From: Hypericum androsaemum
Lineage: Eukaryota > Streptophyta > Magnoliopsida > Malpighiales > Hypericaceae
Direction: 5' to 3'
Assembly (NCBI GenBank): GCA_963995505.1
Contig: OZ023196.1
Location: 13,513,106-13,577,105 of the forward strand
DNA: 64,000 nucleotides
In this document: in pieces, positions 25,301 to 36,190 of the stretch
How positions within the stretch are numbered: position 1 is the stretch's first letter
How the letters are laid out: each line of letters opens with the position of its first letter
The notes under the pieces: model-generated
Databases searched by the model: none
The model's input: only the letters and a program-made list of their open reading frames with translations
Told to the model about the DNA's origin: nothing
Position numbers and translations under genes: made by a program

Positions 25301-27086
25301 AAAAACTCACCTCGGATACAAACTCCTCCCTACCAAGATCATGTCTAGTCAGATTCCTCTCGCGCTTTAGTTTTTTCTCTACCACCACCTACAAATTAGA
25401 TGTCCATGAAACTTTAGGCACAATAGATTTGGTTTCCTATATGCTTGGAAAGAGAATAGATAAACCCTGTAACATTTCCTCTGAGATGGGCTAGAAAATC
25501 AGCACACCAAGCGACGATACTGTAACAGGTTGTTTAGTGCATCTAGGAAAATAGCATCAACTTTTCCCCAGAAAATAAATCTCACCAGTGAAAAAACCTC
25601 AAGAAGAAATTTGAAACACGAAATGCAAACACTATCCTAGAAGCAAGAAGTTTAAAAGTCCTCCTCATCGAGATGCTTCAAGAGAATGAAAAGGAAGATA
25701 ATGCACCTGTGTTCCTATGCCAGCATGATCTACACCTGGCACCCACAAGGTATTAAATCCAGACATCCTTTTCCACCTAATAATGGTATCCTGCTCACAA
25801 AAGCCAGATATAAAGGACCTGCAAGGTAGTGGCTTCAAAGAGCCACCGGAGAAAACGCAAAAAGCAGGAAATACCAATTGCAATACCTCTATAGCACCAG
25901 TAAGGGCATGGCCAATGTGTAAAGCCCCAGTCACATTGGGAGGAGGAAAAACCTGTATAACAACGACCATATTCAAAGGAACGAAAACAACCTAATTAAA
26001 GAGAATGACAACGACTAAGCAGCATAACCTGATTTAAAAAATGTGCAAAAAGACAATAAAAACCAATAAATAGCAGATAAAGGGAAAAGAATAATAAGAA
26101 TGTACAACTACAAAAAGAAGAAAATAATTATTGTTTTCTCCAGCCGCATCAAGACTGCACCCTAACACAGCCATACTGCCAGATCGAGATCAAAATTTTC
26201 TATCGACAAATTCAATGAACGTGCTTATGCAAAGCCATAGATATTACTCAATTTTTATTAGAGAACCTTGCACAATGACAATGTAATCATTAACTTGCTT
26301 ATAGACACTTACAATTACAAAAGGCGGCTTGGAACTTTTTGCATCAGCAACAAAGAATTTTGACTGCTCCCACCAAGCATACCACCTAAATGAAGACCAA
26401 ACAAAATAAAGTTTCAATGCCGAAATAGAACCACTAGCAAGCCAGAATTCACAATACCCACAATTTCTCCACCGCGATTGGGTTATACTGCTTCGCCATT
26501 TGAGCAGAGAGCTGCTTCTTCTCACCAAGAGGCGTTTCAGGGTCAACAAAATCCTCCACATTCTCCTCACCCCCGCCACCCCTCCTCGAACTCTTCTTCG
26601 GTCCACTCTTCTTGGAAGCATTCTCGCTCCACTTTTGTTTCACCTGCGTCACGAGCCCCCTTAAAACTCGGAAAACCCCAATCCTCTCCCCTACAACAAA
26701 CCACATACTACATTCCATAAAATCAGCACAAAATTTTACCTCGAGTTTCTCGGCCGCCTTGAGCTTCTTCAGCCCCTTCTCTCTAGCCTAAACCACCCAC
26801 AAGAAAAAAAAAATCAAAATTTCACGCTATTAGCTTCACCTTTAAACAACACATTAAAAAAAACTTCTCCAAAATTAAAGGAAAAAACTCCATAAATGTC
26901 GAAACCTTTTCCTCTTTCTTCTTCTTCCGCTCGAGCTCCTCGGGCGTTAGAGCCGCCGCGGTCGCCGCCTCCGACTGCAAAAAAGACGCAACATTTTTAT
27001 CCAAAATTATCCAATCCGCTAAAAAAAAAGAAACGGTTTTTACTAGCCGTTGGATTTGGTGATGATCGGTGGGTGACGGTTACCAT
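19374..27086 (-). CDS. Valyl-tRNA synthetase, 21 exons, with an in-frame TGA in exon 9
   Basis: It would charge tRNA-Val in the cytosol (and possibly mitochondria). Exons: 27084-27086, 26906-26974, 26740-26787, 26462-26643, 26313-26385, 25887-25952, 25707-25790, 25311-25388, 25121-25204, 24923-25002, 24475-24532, 24081-24383, 23641-23811, 22834-23033, 22092-22491, 21758-22009, 21158-21655, 20932-21038, 20209-20308, 19814-19962, 19374-19536. All phases join (1056 codons). The ATG is alone in exon 1, giving [19 protein letters not shown]. Motifs: [14 protein letters not shown] with HIGH at 137-140; editing-domain [39 protein letters not shown] at 647-651; [14 protein letters not shown] anticodon-binding region; and a C-terminal coiled coil ending at Arg1055. 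Odd: codon 226 (25130-25132) is TGA where the family has Trp (LDWSRE), and exon 11 reads NWVST where NWDC is expected. It is otherwise intact, so either a very young pseudogene or allele, or a base error. Confidence 0.92.
25130..25132 (-). other. In-frame TGA stop within valyl-tRNA synthetase exon 9
   Basis: The coding strand reads CTT GAT TGA TCC CGG GAG just before the donor of exon 9. Homologues read Leu-Asp-Trp-Ser-Arg-Glu, so one G-to-A change at 25130 turns TGG into TGA. Exon 9 is 84 bp (28 codons), so skipping it would keep the frame but remove part of the catalytic core. Confidence 0.85.
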
Positions 27087-27884
27087 CGCGGTCAAGGGAG
27101 GAGCTGGGGACGGTGGCGCGTGTTGGAGCTGAAGCGAGTGAGGTAAGAGGAGAAGAGGAAGACAGGGCGGACGTTGGAGTCGGAGTTAGTTACCTTAAAC
27201 CCTAACTTTCCGAATAAGATTCACATTTATAATTTTCGATTTCTGTCTTGGGCTCCGAGAACTTTTGCTGGGCCGGCTCTCTTCTATTTCCATTTTCGTA
27301 TAAGTATTAACTTAACCAAAAAAATATCGAATCGAGCAATTGAAATGCAATTAAATATTGGAAAAGTACAGTGTAGCTATCTGTGGTTTCACCGATACTA
27401 TTTTTACGCCGTGTGGTTTCAATTTGGTAATTCCGTCTTTGTACTTTCCAATCTTTTGCAGTATACGGTTCCTTCCAGATGACGAAGATAAAACGTCCGC
27501 CTGGCCTGCCACGCAGGCAAAAATGATATTGTTTTATTGTCCACGTGGCGTAATGATTAGGCAAATTTTATGACATATTTTAGAATGTATAATTACCAAA
27601 CTGATCTCAACCGGGCAAATTTTGTGACATATTTTAAATATTTGTTAGAAAAATTTTATCATTTTACAATTCAATAGATTAATTTATCAAATAAGTACGA
27701 ATAGGGGTCACATTGGGTGCTACTCCAAGAGAACAAATGGATATTAAATTTGATACCATTTCAATTTAATATTGGATATCAAAGGTCCGTACCAAAAATC
27801 CGCTATCGTCCGAGTAACAGGTAATTTAATTTCAACAAACAAAATATAGTCCAATACCAAATAATACTTTAAAGGATGCCCATA
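27087..27884. other. Valyl-tRNA synthetase 5' UTR and promoter, then MULE-like terminal fragment
   Basis: 27087 to about 27190 is pyrimidine-rich on the minus strand, consistent with the leader. Sequence up to about 27300 is partly duplicated at 44829-44866. About 27360-27480 has the wording of a Mutator-like long terminal repeat (GTGTGGTTTCAATTTGGTAATTCCG), but I find no matching opposite end. No gene is supported. Confidence 0.45.
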
Positions 27885-28563
27885 TAGACCTAGCCATTGT
27901 TAGAATCCGATTCGTAATTCGATCTGATTCGATTCGTTCTCAATTTGATTCGATTCGGTCACAATTTGATTCGTTCAAAATTCGATTCAAATTCGTCAAG
28001 AGACGAATTGAATACGGTTTAAGATTTCTACAATTCGTCAAACCGGCGAATTTAATTTGAATTTGATTCGAGTCTAATTCTTGTAAATTCGATTAAAATT
28101 CGTCCATATTATGTAATTTTTTTAAGAAAGTAACAAGAAGTACTTATATTACTATTTAATTATGTCATCAAATAGAGCAAAAAATACATAGGCAACTTAA
28201 TTTGGTACATTAAATGCAAGTCAAATCTTTAATTTATTTTTTTCCCAAAAAATGTTCAATATTAAACCTAAATTTTGAAATACATAAAACAAAAAGCGAA
28301 ATTTTTGATTTTTTTCAAAAACATTACAAAAATTTTGGAAGTTTTCAAAAAATTTGGTAGTTTTTTTTATATTTTTTATTCAATATTAGAATTAACGAAA
28401 TAATTCAAATTCAATTCAAATCAAATTTGGTTCGAATTCGAAGAATCGTAATTCATATTCGATTCGATTTTGGACGAATTGAATACGGTTTAAAATTTTG
28501 ATGAATTCGAATTTGAACCAATTCGATTTGAATTTGACCCAATTCAAACCGTGGTCATGTCTA
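27885..28563. mobile_element. Non-autonomous hAT element (679 bp), second copy of the TTCGATTCGA family
   Basis: It starts TAGACCTAGCC and ends GGTCATGTCTA, and is co-linear with 8981-9647. The flanking 8-mers are TGCCCATA (27877-27884) and TTCCCATA (28564-28571), 7 of 8 identical, so an older insertion than the 8981 copy. It sits between the synthetase promoter and the 3' end of the hAT transposase gene. Confidence 0.82.
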
Positions 28564-28890
28564 TTCCCATACATGTATCTGATTTTTGTTCATAAGAAGG
28601 GAATTTATTTTTCTCTTATGATACATTTAAACAAAAAGAAAAGAATCCAAAGGAAAAAACCTCAGATATAAATTTAAGAAAAAAAACCTAAAACAAAACT
28701 GAATCTTTGGAACCGAACCGAGGCAAACGAAAGACCAAATTTGTTGATCAGACAGACATTTCCTTGCCTCCATAATAAATCAGGGATCTATCACATTAAA
28801 CTTAACTGGTTATAAGTTTCCAAGGCAGAAGAAAACCAGTGGCAAAAGAAGGACCTGCATTTTTTATATGCCAAAAGCTAAGGCACCATA

Positions 28891-30763
28891 CTACATATGC
28901 ACAAATACAACAACCAACCAAGAAGAAGGACTAGGCAACTGCAGATATCTGGTTGGTGTTGCTCTACTTCGCGTTATCATCGCCTGCCCGTCAATCTGTT
29001 TGTTCGACTTTGATTTTATTGCTGGTCGAATTGTTGTGGTTACGCAGATGCAGGTTATAGTGAATGGAAGTTAGACTAACCAATCTTGACCGCTCTTTCG
29101 GGTCCTCCTCCATAAGAGACTTCTCGGCAAGGGTTCCATCTAGCTTGTATCTAGACGATACACAGTCGCAAGTCTGACTCAGTATGCGAATGGCAAATGA
29201 CTGCAGCTCCAAGCAGTGGTTCCCATAGATTGACCACCACTCAGCTACATTATAGGAAGGGAAACAGACACAGGGTTAGATTTTGCTCGTGGGCATAAGA
29301 AAACGAACAAAACCGAGAGAGTAATCTTACCAGGAGTAGTAACATTCTTCAATTTTCTAGATGTACTACCCTCCTCGAAAGCACCTTGGCGCGTTGTCGA
29401 TCTGTGAAGCTATTGAAACTTCGACGCGGTTATCTTGAACCATGCAGACAATGCATCTGAACAAGCCAATAAAAATCTCTTCGTCTGGGTAGAAATCATC
29501 TGAATAATAAATGAGTGGGTTCAGATAACAAGCTGCAGAATGTAAAATGGTGTGAAGATGGTTATTCCAAACATCATCTATCACATTCCAAACTGGCCGA
29601 TATCGAAGCGCGGTTCCCTTCAGTTCCTCCCTTATTGTCTCCTTGGCCTGATCAATAGTTTTGTATATGTATCCCGCAAAAGGTTTGTCAGTCTGACTTA
29701 CGATGTCGTAAACCTTGAGGAGCGGTATGGTGGAATCCACGGCATTTTCGGCCGCAGCCCAGAAACTGAGATCACCGACCAAGTCTGCAACTATTTTTCC
29801 CTCGCTGCTGCAAGCCCAGGGCGAGGTCTGCCGCTCGTACGATCCAAACATCCTCTTCAGGTTCTGCTTCTCCAGTGTAACCTTCTCCAATGTAAAGAAA
29901 GGTACATTGTCAACTCCGATTGATGAAGATGCTACGATTTGTACCATATTGTCAACTCCGATTTTTGTTATGGTTTCATCAAGCAATCTTTGTACAGAAT
30001 CCAAGTCATTGGCGGCGTTAGAAACATCAGCAGAAGAAAGATAGATTGCTCCCTTTGAGCATTCCGCTATAAAATTCATGAAACATCTACCGCTCTTACC
30101 AACTCACACATCGAGTAGAAGGCTGCAACCAGTGGTAGCCCATGAGTCTCTAATTTGCCCAATATACTCGAGCGTTTCCATCTCTTCGTCCCTCAGAATT
30201 CGCTCCCGTAACTCATGTGCAGTATGAATCTTACAGTTCAACGTACTTGTCTGTACTAACAGCAGCACTTATCATCTTCTGAAAACTAACTGAAATCAAC
30301 CCCCGTCTCATAGAAAAATTTTCCAATAGATTTCTCTAGTTCCACGTTACCTGTCCTCCCAATCACCTGCCAAATTACCTCCTCTAGTTTCATCTTCCGC
30401 CGCAAAAACCATCACATTACTGTTCCCACTGGAGGAACCTGAAGCTTGGCTCGTACAAGGCTTGCTGCCCTTGACCGAATCCGAATGGCAAGGCAAATTC
30501 CGCTTTAGGTGAAGGCCGGTCAGAGACTTCCCATTAGATCTCTTTCCAAAAACATCTTTTTCAAGTTGCATTTTTCTGAACACTTCCTTGACATCTTCAG
30601 GGAACTTTTCACAGGACGTTACAGCTGTCCCGACAGCCCCCAAGTGATTCTTAAGACGTGAGAAAGTGGTCATTGTTTTCTCACAATACTTGCACTTGAC
30701 TCTGTTATTATCAACAGATTCACCATGGTTACGGATATTGCTCAACTCGCCGTCCACATCCAT
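28891..30763 (-). pseudogene. hAT-superfamily transposase gene (BED finger, DUF659, dimerisation region), degraded
   Basis: A start at 30763 opens a BED-type zinc finger (VKCKYCEKTMTTFSRLKNHL, then a downstream Cys), followed by a Ser-rich linker. The DUF659 transposase region follows: IGKFFYETGVDF near 30300, RDSWATTGCSLLLD near 30130, and FIAECSKGAIYLSSADVSN at 30079 downward to about 29410. A GT-AG intron (29245-29330) joins VTTP to AEWWSIYGNHC, and the C-terminal hAT dimerisation region continues (LQSFAIRILSQTC, IHYNLHLR) to a stop at 28891. Lesions: TGA after LLLDV where LLDGW is expected (about 30105), a frameshift near 29400, and broken frame between 30340 and 30180. It is a decayed autonomous hAT or a formerly domesticated copy; I cannot find its terminal repeats. 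It is the apparent source of many fragments downstream. Confidence 0.82.
29245..29330 (-). other. Intron before the hAT dimerisation exon
   Basis: The donor GTAAGATTAC follows ACTCCTG and the acceptor TATAATGTAG precedes CTGAGTGGTGG. Joining gives Thr-Pro-Ala-Glu-Trp-Trp, the conserved hAT dimerisation start. Copies of this acceptor and intron are included in the dispersed 3' fragments, so those derive from genomic DNA rather than from spliced RNA. Confidence 0.75.
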
Positions 30764-30829
30764 CACTTCTTCACTTCTAACAAAACTTCGCCCAAGCTCA
30801 AATATAACACTCAACTGCAAGTTCAGCAA

Positions 30830-31500
30830 CAGTGACTTCAAAACTCCGCACCGACATAAAGACAAAATTTGGAAGGAAACACAAGAAAGCTTCATAATTT
30901 ACGACCACAAATGGAAACTTTCTCCCAAGGAACACACTGTGACACAATGTAGAAGATGACTCATCATTCATTTTCACAAATGTTGTAAACCAGCAATAAC
31001 ACTCCATATCAAGTAAATTAACAATAACTCCAAAACCAACACAAAAACACCAACTTTGTAAAGGAACACTTCATAATTTATGACTTAAAATGGAAACTTT
31101 CTCCTAAGCAGTGCCCTTTAACACAATTTAGAAGATGACCGATCATTAATTTCACAAAGTTGTTCCACCTTTTACTTCAAAGAAAACTTGAGCCAAAACC
31201 TCTTCTAAATCTCTTCACATATAACACTCCATAGCAAGAACACCAACTTTGCAAACGGACACTTCATAATCTATGACTTAAAAATGGAAACTTTATCCCA
31301 AGTAACACCCTGTAACAGAATTTAGAAGATGACCCATAATTCTTTTAACAAAGTTATTGCACCTTTTACTTTGAAGAAAGTTGCCCCAAAACCTCTTTAA
31401 ACCCATCACGTGTAGCAAACACACTAACAGTGACTTCAAAACTCCAAAACTAACACAAAAACACCAACTTTGCAAAGTGACACTTCATAATTTAGGACTT
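30830..31500. repeat. Tandem repeat of about 200 bp upstream of the BED gene
   Basis: Three to four imperfect units carry the words ACTTCAAAACTCC, ACACTTCATAATTTATGAC, ATGGAAACTTTCTCC, TTTAGAAGATGACC and CACCTTTTACTT in the same order. The array begins just upstream of the hAT gene start and may be its promoter-side repeat. A shorter array of the same units follows BED-gene flanking sequence at 48970-49360. Confidence 0.8.
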
Positions 31501-31839
31501 AAAATAAATCAAACCATAAATAGATGCTTAAATGATAAATTACAAATACGAATTTCAATTTTTTTAAAGATAACTTCAATTTTTATAACCACACAAATCA
31601 TATCCGAAAAAATCTATTTATACGAATAACATTGTGCCAAGTATAGCTAAAATAGATTGAAAAGCAAAAACATGATAATAATATTTAATTGGGGGCCGAG
31701 ACCGCTTGTCAGGGGCCTGTCAGCACCACGAGGCCACGGCTCGGCCCCGCTTTCCATTTAGTTTTTTTTCAATTTTTTTTTGTCTCATAGCATCCCGGCC
31801 CGCTCTCAGGAGCACGGGTGCACATCGTCTTAGAGCAGA
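31501..31839. other. Spacer without supported gene
   Basis: AT-rich to 31690, then a GC-rich patch (GGGGCCGAGACC...GGCTCGGCCCC, a short inverted repeat at about 31694-31747). No coding content recognised. Confidence 0.5.
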
Positions 31840-32468
31840 GAACCTGAGCGGGTAATGACTAATGACTAATGCAAGAGGGATATAATGGTAGTGTTGAGGT
31901 TTTAAAATGCAAAAGTTTTGAGTTCGAGTGTTAGGAAAGTTAATGACAAACAAGCGGGACAATTACTCATGGGCTTTGTTTATGGAGTCGGAAATAATTT
32001 TTGAAAATAATGAGACTTTTTTTTAGTCTAGTTTAAAGAACTTGTAAATCATGGTGGAGAACGATTATAAAAAATATGAAAAGTTATTTTCTAGAAAATA
32101 GTTTTGGGATGTTGTAATGGATCTCATGTTCTAAAAAATTTTAAATTTATAATATAGTCATATAGGATCTCAAGACTGATGTTGCTAATGACAAAAATAT
32201 ATGTGATTCTTGTCTTTCAAGTCTACATAATCTAAGAACTCAAATATTACCTCAAGTTTTTATTTAAATTTTCATTATTTTGTTGTCTGAAATAATTTTG
32301 GATTATTGTTACATTTATTATACAAAATAAAAGATATCATTTGATGTGATGAAACTTTTTTTAAAGAAATTAATCTAACAATAACTTAATTTATTACATA
32401 TGTACATATAGACAATATGCACATCAAAGGCGGCATACATAGGTCACAAGCACCTATGCATGTTTAAT
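31840..32468. repeat. Dispersed module, copy A1 (truncated)
   Basis: It starts near GGGTAATGACTAATG and runs through TTACTCATGGGCTTTGTTTA, ATTTTGTTGTCTGAAATAATTT and CATCAAAGGCGGCATACATA to GCATGTTTAATCACA. The same landmarks occur in the same order at 36190-36800, 50955-51430 and 52380-53010. This copy stops abruptly at 32468 where Copia coding sequence begins. Confidence 0.8.
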
Positions 32469-34660
32469 CACATGTTTATTGGGTATGGCGGAGATGATTT
32501 CAGATTCAGATTTTTGGATGAAAAGAATCGCAAGGTCATTCAAAGTCGAGATGTCATATTTAATGAGCAGGTGTTGTACAAGGACATGTTGAGTGCATCA
32601 GATGATGTTGGTTCAGGAACTCAAATTGTCGAGTTGGATATCTCGAACTCATGTAGCAGGATAGTAAAGGATGAAGGAGGTTGAGGAGGAGGCGGAACCA
32701 AATTCTCTACCGCTAATGATTCTGCAAAGAAAATCCACCAGACAACGTGATTCACCAGATAGGTATTCGCCAGCTAACTACTATCTCCTGCTATGAAGAA
32801 TTTGTGAGAGGCTACACAAATCTTGGGTATGATGATTGAGCGAGACAAAGCGAGAAGGAAGCTGTTCTTTTCGCATGTCGAATACATCAAAAAGGTGTTG
32901 AAGAGGTTCAGCATGCATGCCAAACTCATGAGCACGCCCTTGGGTGGACACTTTAAGCTATCTAACAGAGACTCACCTAAAAGTGAAGTGGAAAAGGCTC
33001 AGATGCAGAAAATACCATATGCATCCGCAGTGGGCAGTGTGATGTATGGCATGGTGTATAAAAGGTCTGATATAACGCATGCGGTAGGAGTATGAAGGAG
33101 GTTTATGAGCAAACAGGGCAAGCAATATTGGATGTTAGTAAATTGGAATGCAGGAAAAGGCAAGATAAGGAAAGAAAAAGTAAGATATGGCAAGAAAAGA
33201 TAAGATAAAGCAAGAAAAGGCAAGGCAAAGGTAAGATAAGGGAAGAAAAGGTAAGACAAGGCATGAAAAGGAAAGAAAATGTAAGAAAAAGCAAGACAAG
33301 GCAAGGAAAAGGCAAGAAAAGGAAAGATAACGCAAATAAAGGCAAGAAACGCAAGAAAAAGGTAAGATAATGAAAGATAAGGCAGGAAAAGGAAAAATAA
33401 GGAAAGAAAGGGCAAGATAAGGCAAGAAAAGGTAAGAAAAAGGGAATATAAGGAAAGAAAAGGCAAGAAACCCAAGGAAAAGGTAAGATAAGGAAAGAAA
33501 AGGCAAGATAAGGCAAGATAATGCAAGGAAGAGGCAAGATAAAGAAAGAAAAGGAAAGAAAAGGCAATATAAGGCAAGGAAAGGCAAGATAAGGCCAGAA
33601 AAGGCATGAAAAAGGCAAGATAAGGGATGAAAAGGCTAAAAAGGCAAGATAAGGCAAGAAAATGAAAGATAAGGCAAGAAATGGCCAGATAAGGCAACAA
33701 GAGGCAAGAAAATGGTAAGAAAAGGCAAGGAAATGGCAAGATAAGGTAAGAATAGGCAAGATAAGGAAAGAAAAGGCAAGAAATGGCAAGGAAAAGGCAA
33801 GATAAGGAAAGAAAATACAAGAAAAGGCAAAAAACTACCAGAAAAGACTAGGAAATGGCAAAAAAAGGCAAGGAAAATACATCGAAAAGGCAAGAAAAAG
33901 CAAGGAAAAGGCAAGATAAGAAAATGAAATGCTCTTAAGGCAAGATGTGGAAAGAAAATGCAAGAAAAGGCAAGAAATATCCAAGATAAGGGAAGATAAG
34001 GCAAGAAAAGGCAAGATAAGGCAAGAAAAAGGCAAGATAAGGAAAGAAAAGGCATGATAATCAAGAAAAGGCAAGACAAGGAAAGAAAACGCAAGAAAAG
34101 TTAAGAAAAGGCAAGAAAGGACTTGAGAGGCACTGCAGATAAGGTCCTATGCTTTAAGGGAAATAAAGTTGAGCTGCAGATTTACGATCAAACGACCTGG
34201 ATAAGAGAAGGAGTAATGCACGGTATGTGTTTACATTGGGTAGTACAACGATCTCTAGGGGTTCAAAGTTGTAGAAGTTCGTGGCTTTGTCTACTGTAGA
34301 AGCAGAGTTATGTAGCAATGGCTAAAGCAAGCAAACAAATAGTATGGATGTAGAATTTCTTTGGTGAATTTGGGAAGGAGCAGAAAATTAGTATACTCTA
34401 CAATGACAGTAAGTGTGTTATTCACTTAGCCAAGAATCCTGCATTTCACTCAAGGACAAAGCACATTGATTTGAAGTATCACTACATACGACATCTCTTG
34501 GAGAGGAACATCTTACGGCTTGTGAAGATTCAAGGAAGCAAAAAATCATGCAGATATGTTAATCAAGGTAGTTACTTTAGAGAAGTTGAAGTTATGCATG
34601 GCTTCAACTAACCTAGTGAATTGAGAAGAAGGTCTGGTGCTGCCGCGCAGAGATGGGGTA
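32469..34660 (+). pseudogene. Ty1/Copia polyprotein remnant (linker, RT C-terminus, RNase H)
   Basis: 32469-32680 encodes the segment after integrase (FIGYGGDDF..., SRDVIFNE). After an internal deletion, 32823-33095 encodes the C-terminal reverse transcriptase: LGMMIERDKARRKLFFS, STPLGGHFKLS, and YASAVGSVMYGMV before the DITHAVGV motif. At 33143 the frame dissolves into a purine-rich repeat (separate entry). Coding similarity resumes at about 34124 with LRGT, then RNase H: EAE-like stretch near 34300, YNDSKCVIHLAKNPAFHS and RTKHIDLKYHYIR (about 34400-34490). Several stops are present. The 5' part (gag, protease, integrase core) is absent. Confidence 0.88.
33143..34120. repeat. Purine-rich minisatellite (AAGGCAAGATAAGGAAAG-type) inside Copia
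   Basis: Nearly 1 kb composed almost only of A and G with regular C/T inside the words GGCAAGA and AAGGAAAGA. The words alternate at roughly 9-20 bp periodicity with many single-base variants. Long open frames on the minus strand (for example 32999-33820) are Phe/Leu/Ser/Pro-rich translations of this repeat and are not proteins. Confidence 0.92.
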
Positions 34661-34707
34661 CAGTTGAGAGGTGATTGATGTTGAGGTTAGACTTTAGGTG
34701 GGAGATT

Positions 34708-35172
34708 ACTAGGTATGAAGCCTAAGTATCTATGCAGGAGGCGATTGGTTTGTATGAAGATGTTGCAGCAAGTGCAACTGGCCGAATCGCAGGAGACTGG
34801 TTGCCGCCAGAGGAGTGGCGGGCGCTAGTGTGGCGAATGTAGCTTGGAGGTGGCGCACAACAAGCGGATAATACATAATCTATATGGAATGATGCCCTGG
34901 AGCTGCCAATCTCCTGCTGGCCGCCAGGCGTGTCCAGTTCAGGTTTTAAATATTTCATATTTAGCTTGTATAGGACATTACAACCAAATTAGGGTTAGTC
35001 CTATTATAAATACTCTCATGTATCTCAGTAAGTAATGTCGCATAACAAAAGAAATCTACTGGCAATATCTTGGCGTGGCAGTGCCTCCAAACATAGTTAT
35101 TCTTGACGAACTGAGTTACCAAATTGATTGTCTTTCGTTCTTTTTCTTTCATTTAATTTCTCTCGTTACTGC
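34708..35172 (+). mobile_element. Probable 3' LTR of the Copia remnant
   Basis: It follows a polypurine tract AGGTGGGAGA (34698-34707), the usual position of a 3' LTR, and ends ...GTTACTGCA. It contains promoter/terminator-like sequence with ATTATAAATACTC near 35000. The expected TG start has decayed (TACTAGGTATG). There is no matching 5' LTR in the window, so the right border is an estimate. Confidence 0.55.
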
Positions 35173-35234
35173 AGTTCAAATCTCAGCATTACTTACTTAT
35201 TTTCCACTTGGTCTCTCTGAACTTGAACTTGAAC

Positions 35235-36190
35235 CCCAGACCACCTGCTAAGGACAACAATACTCATTTGGGCAGAGGTTATGTGACAATTCAACATTAA
35301 GGGAACATTGTGACGATCTCTCCTACTGGCAATTGGGGTGGCAATCCCAAGCACCGCAATGGAGATAGATCTTCAGGTGTGAGAGATAATCGTAGACCAC
35401 CTGCTAAGGACAACAATACTCATTTGGGCAGAGGTTATGTGACAATTCAACATTAAGGGAACATTGTGACGATCTCTCCTACTGGCAATTGGGGTGGCAA
35501 TCCCAAGCACCCCAATGGAGATAGATCTTCAGGTGTGAGAGATAATCGTAGCGGTTATTATCAATACAGAAATTTGGGTTTTATTAGGGATAGGTCTTCG
35601 TCGTGGAACATGCAACCATTAGGTGGTGTAGGAAATGAAGGCCATTCATTCGGAGCTCCGCCCAAAGGGCAATAGATTTGTAAATATTATGAAAGTGGGT
35701 ATGTAGGAAGGGAGCATCTTGTCATTTTTGGCACCCCAGACTATAAGCCGCAGTGCCTCATCACCAATGCATGACAAATTGGTGATGAGGAACCGCGGCA
35801 TATGGTCCAGGGTGGGAAAAACTACAAGATGTTCCCTTCCCTACATACCCACTTCAATAATATTGACAAATCCACTGCCCTTTGGGCGGAGCACTGAAAG
35901 AATGTCCTACATTTCCCACACCACCTAATGGTTGTCTATTTCACGATGAAAAGCTATTCCTAACAAAACCCGAGTCTCTGCCTTGATAATAGCCGCTACG
36001 GTTATCTCTTATACCTGAGGATTTATCCCCATTGTGGTGCCTAGGATCGCTACCCCAACTGCATGGATTACCAGTAGGAGAGGTCATCGCGATGTTCAAT
36101 TCATGTTGAATTATCACATGACCTGTACCCCAAAGAGTATTGTTGTCTTTAGCAGGTGGTCCGCGGTTCAGATTCAGGTTTAGATTTATG
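35235..36190. repeat. Large inverted repeat IR-1 (near-palindrome centred near 35770)
   Basis: The left arm, from CCACCTGCTAAGGACAAC onward, is the reverse complement of the right arm, which ends GTCTTTAGCAGGTGGTCC. The centre is CTCATCACCAATGCATGACAAATTGGTGATGAG. Each arm encodes, when read inward, an Asn/Gly-rich peptide (NNRGPPAKDNNT-like, NRSGYYQ, QPLGGVGN, SFGAPPKG) that resembles the low-complexity tail of a retrotransposon gag. No zinc knuckle is intact and I cannot name it. Arms are about 400-450 bp apart from the left-arm duplication. Confidence 0.85.
35241..35552. repeat. 156-bp direct tandem duplication
   Basis: CCACCTGCTAAGGACAACAA begins at 35241 and again at 35397. The two units are almost identical to each other, so this duplication is recent. 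It lies entirely in the left arm of the inverted repeat 35235-36190, and the right arm has only one unit. Confidence 0.9.

Noticed and set aside
27360..27660. Possible Mutator-like terminal repeat near the synthetase promoter
   Set aside because: No inverted partner or target duplication found; kept only as a remark.
30830..31500. Regularly spaced repeats that might suggest a CRISPR-like array
   Set aside because: Units are about 200 bp, adjacent and imperfect, with no spacers; the genome is a plant nuclear genome.
32999..34094. Long minus-strand open frames (up to 273 codons) giving Phe/Leu/Ser/Pro-rich, apparently membrane-like proteins
   Set aside because: They are translations of the purine-rich minisatellite read on its pyrimidine strand; overlapping frames are all open and give the same composition.
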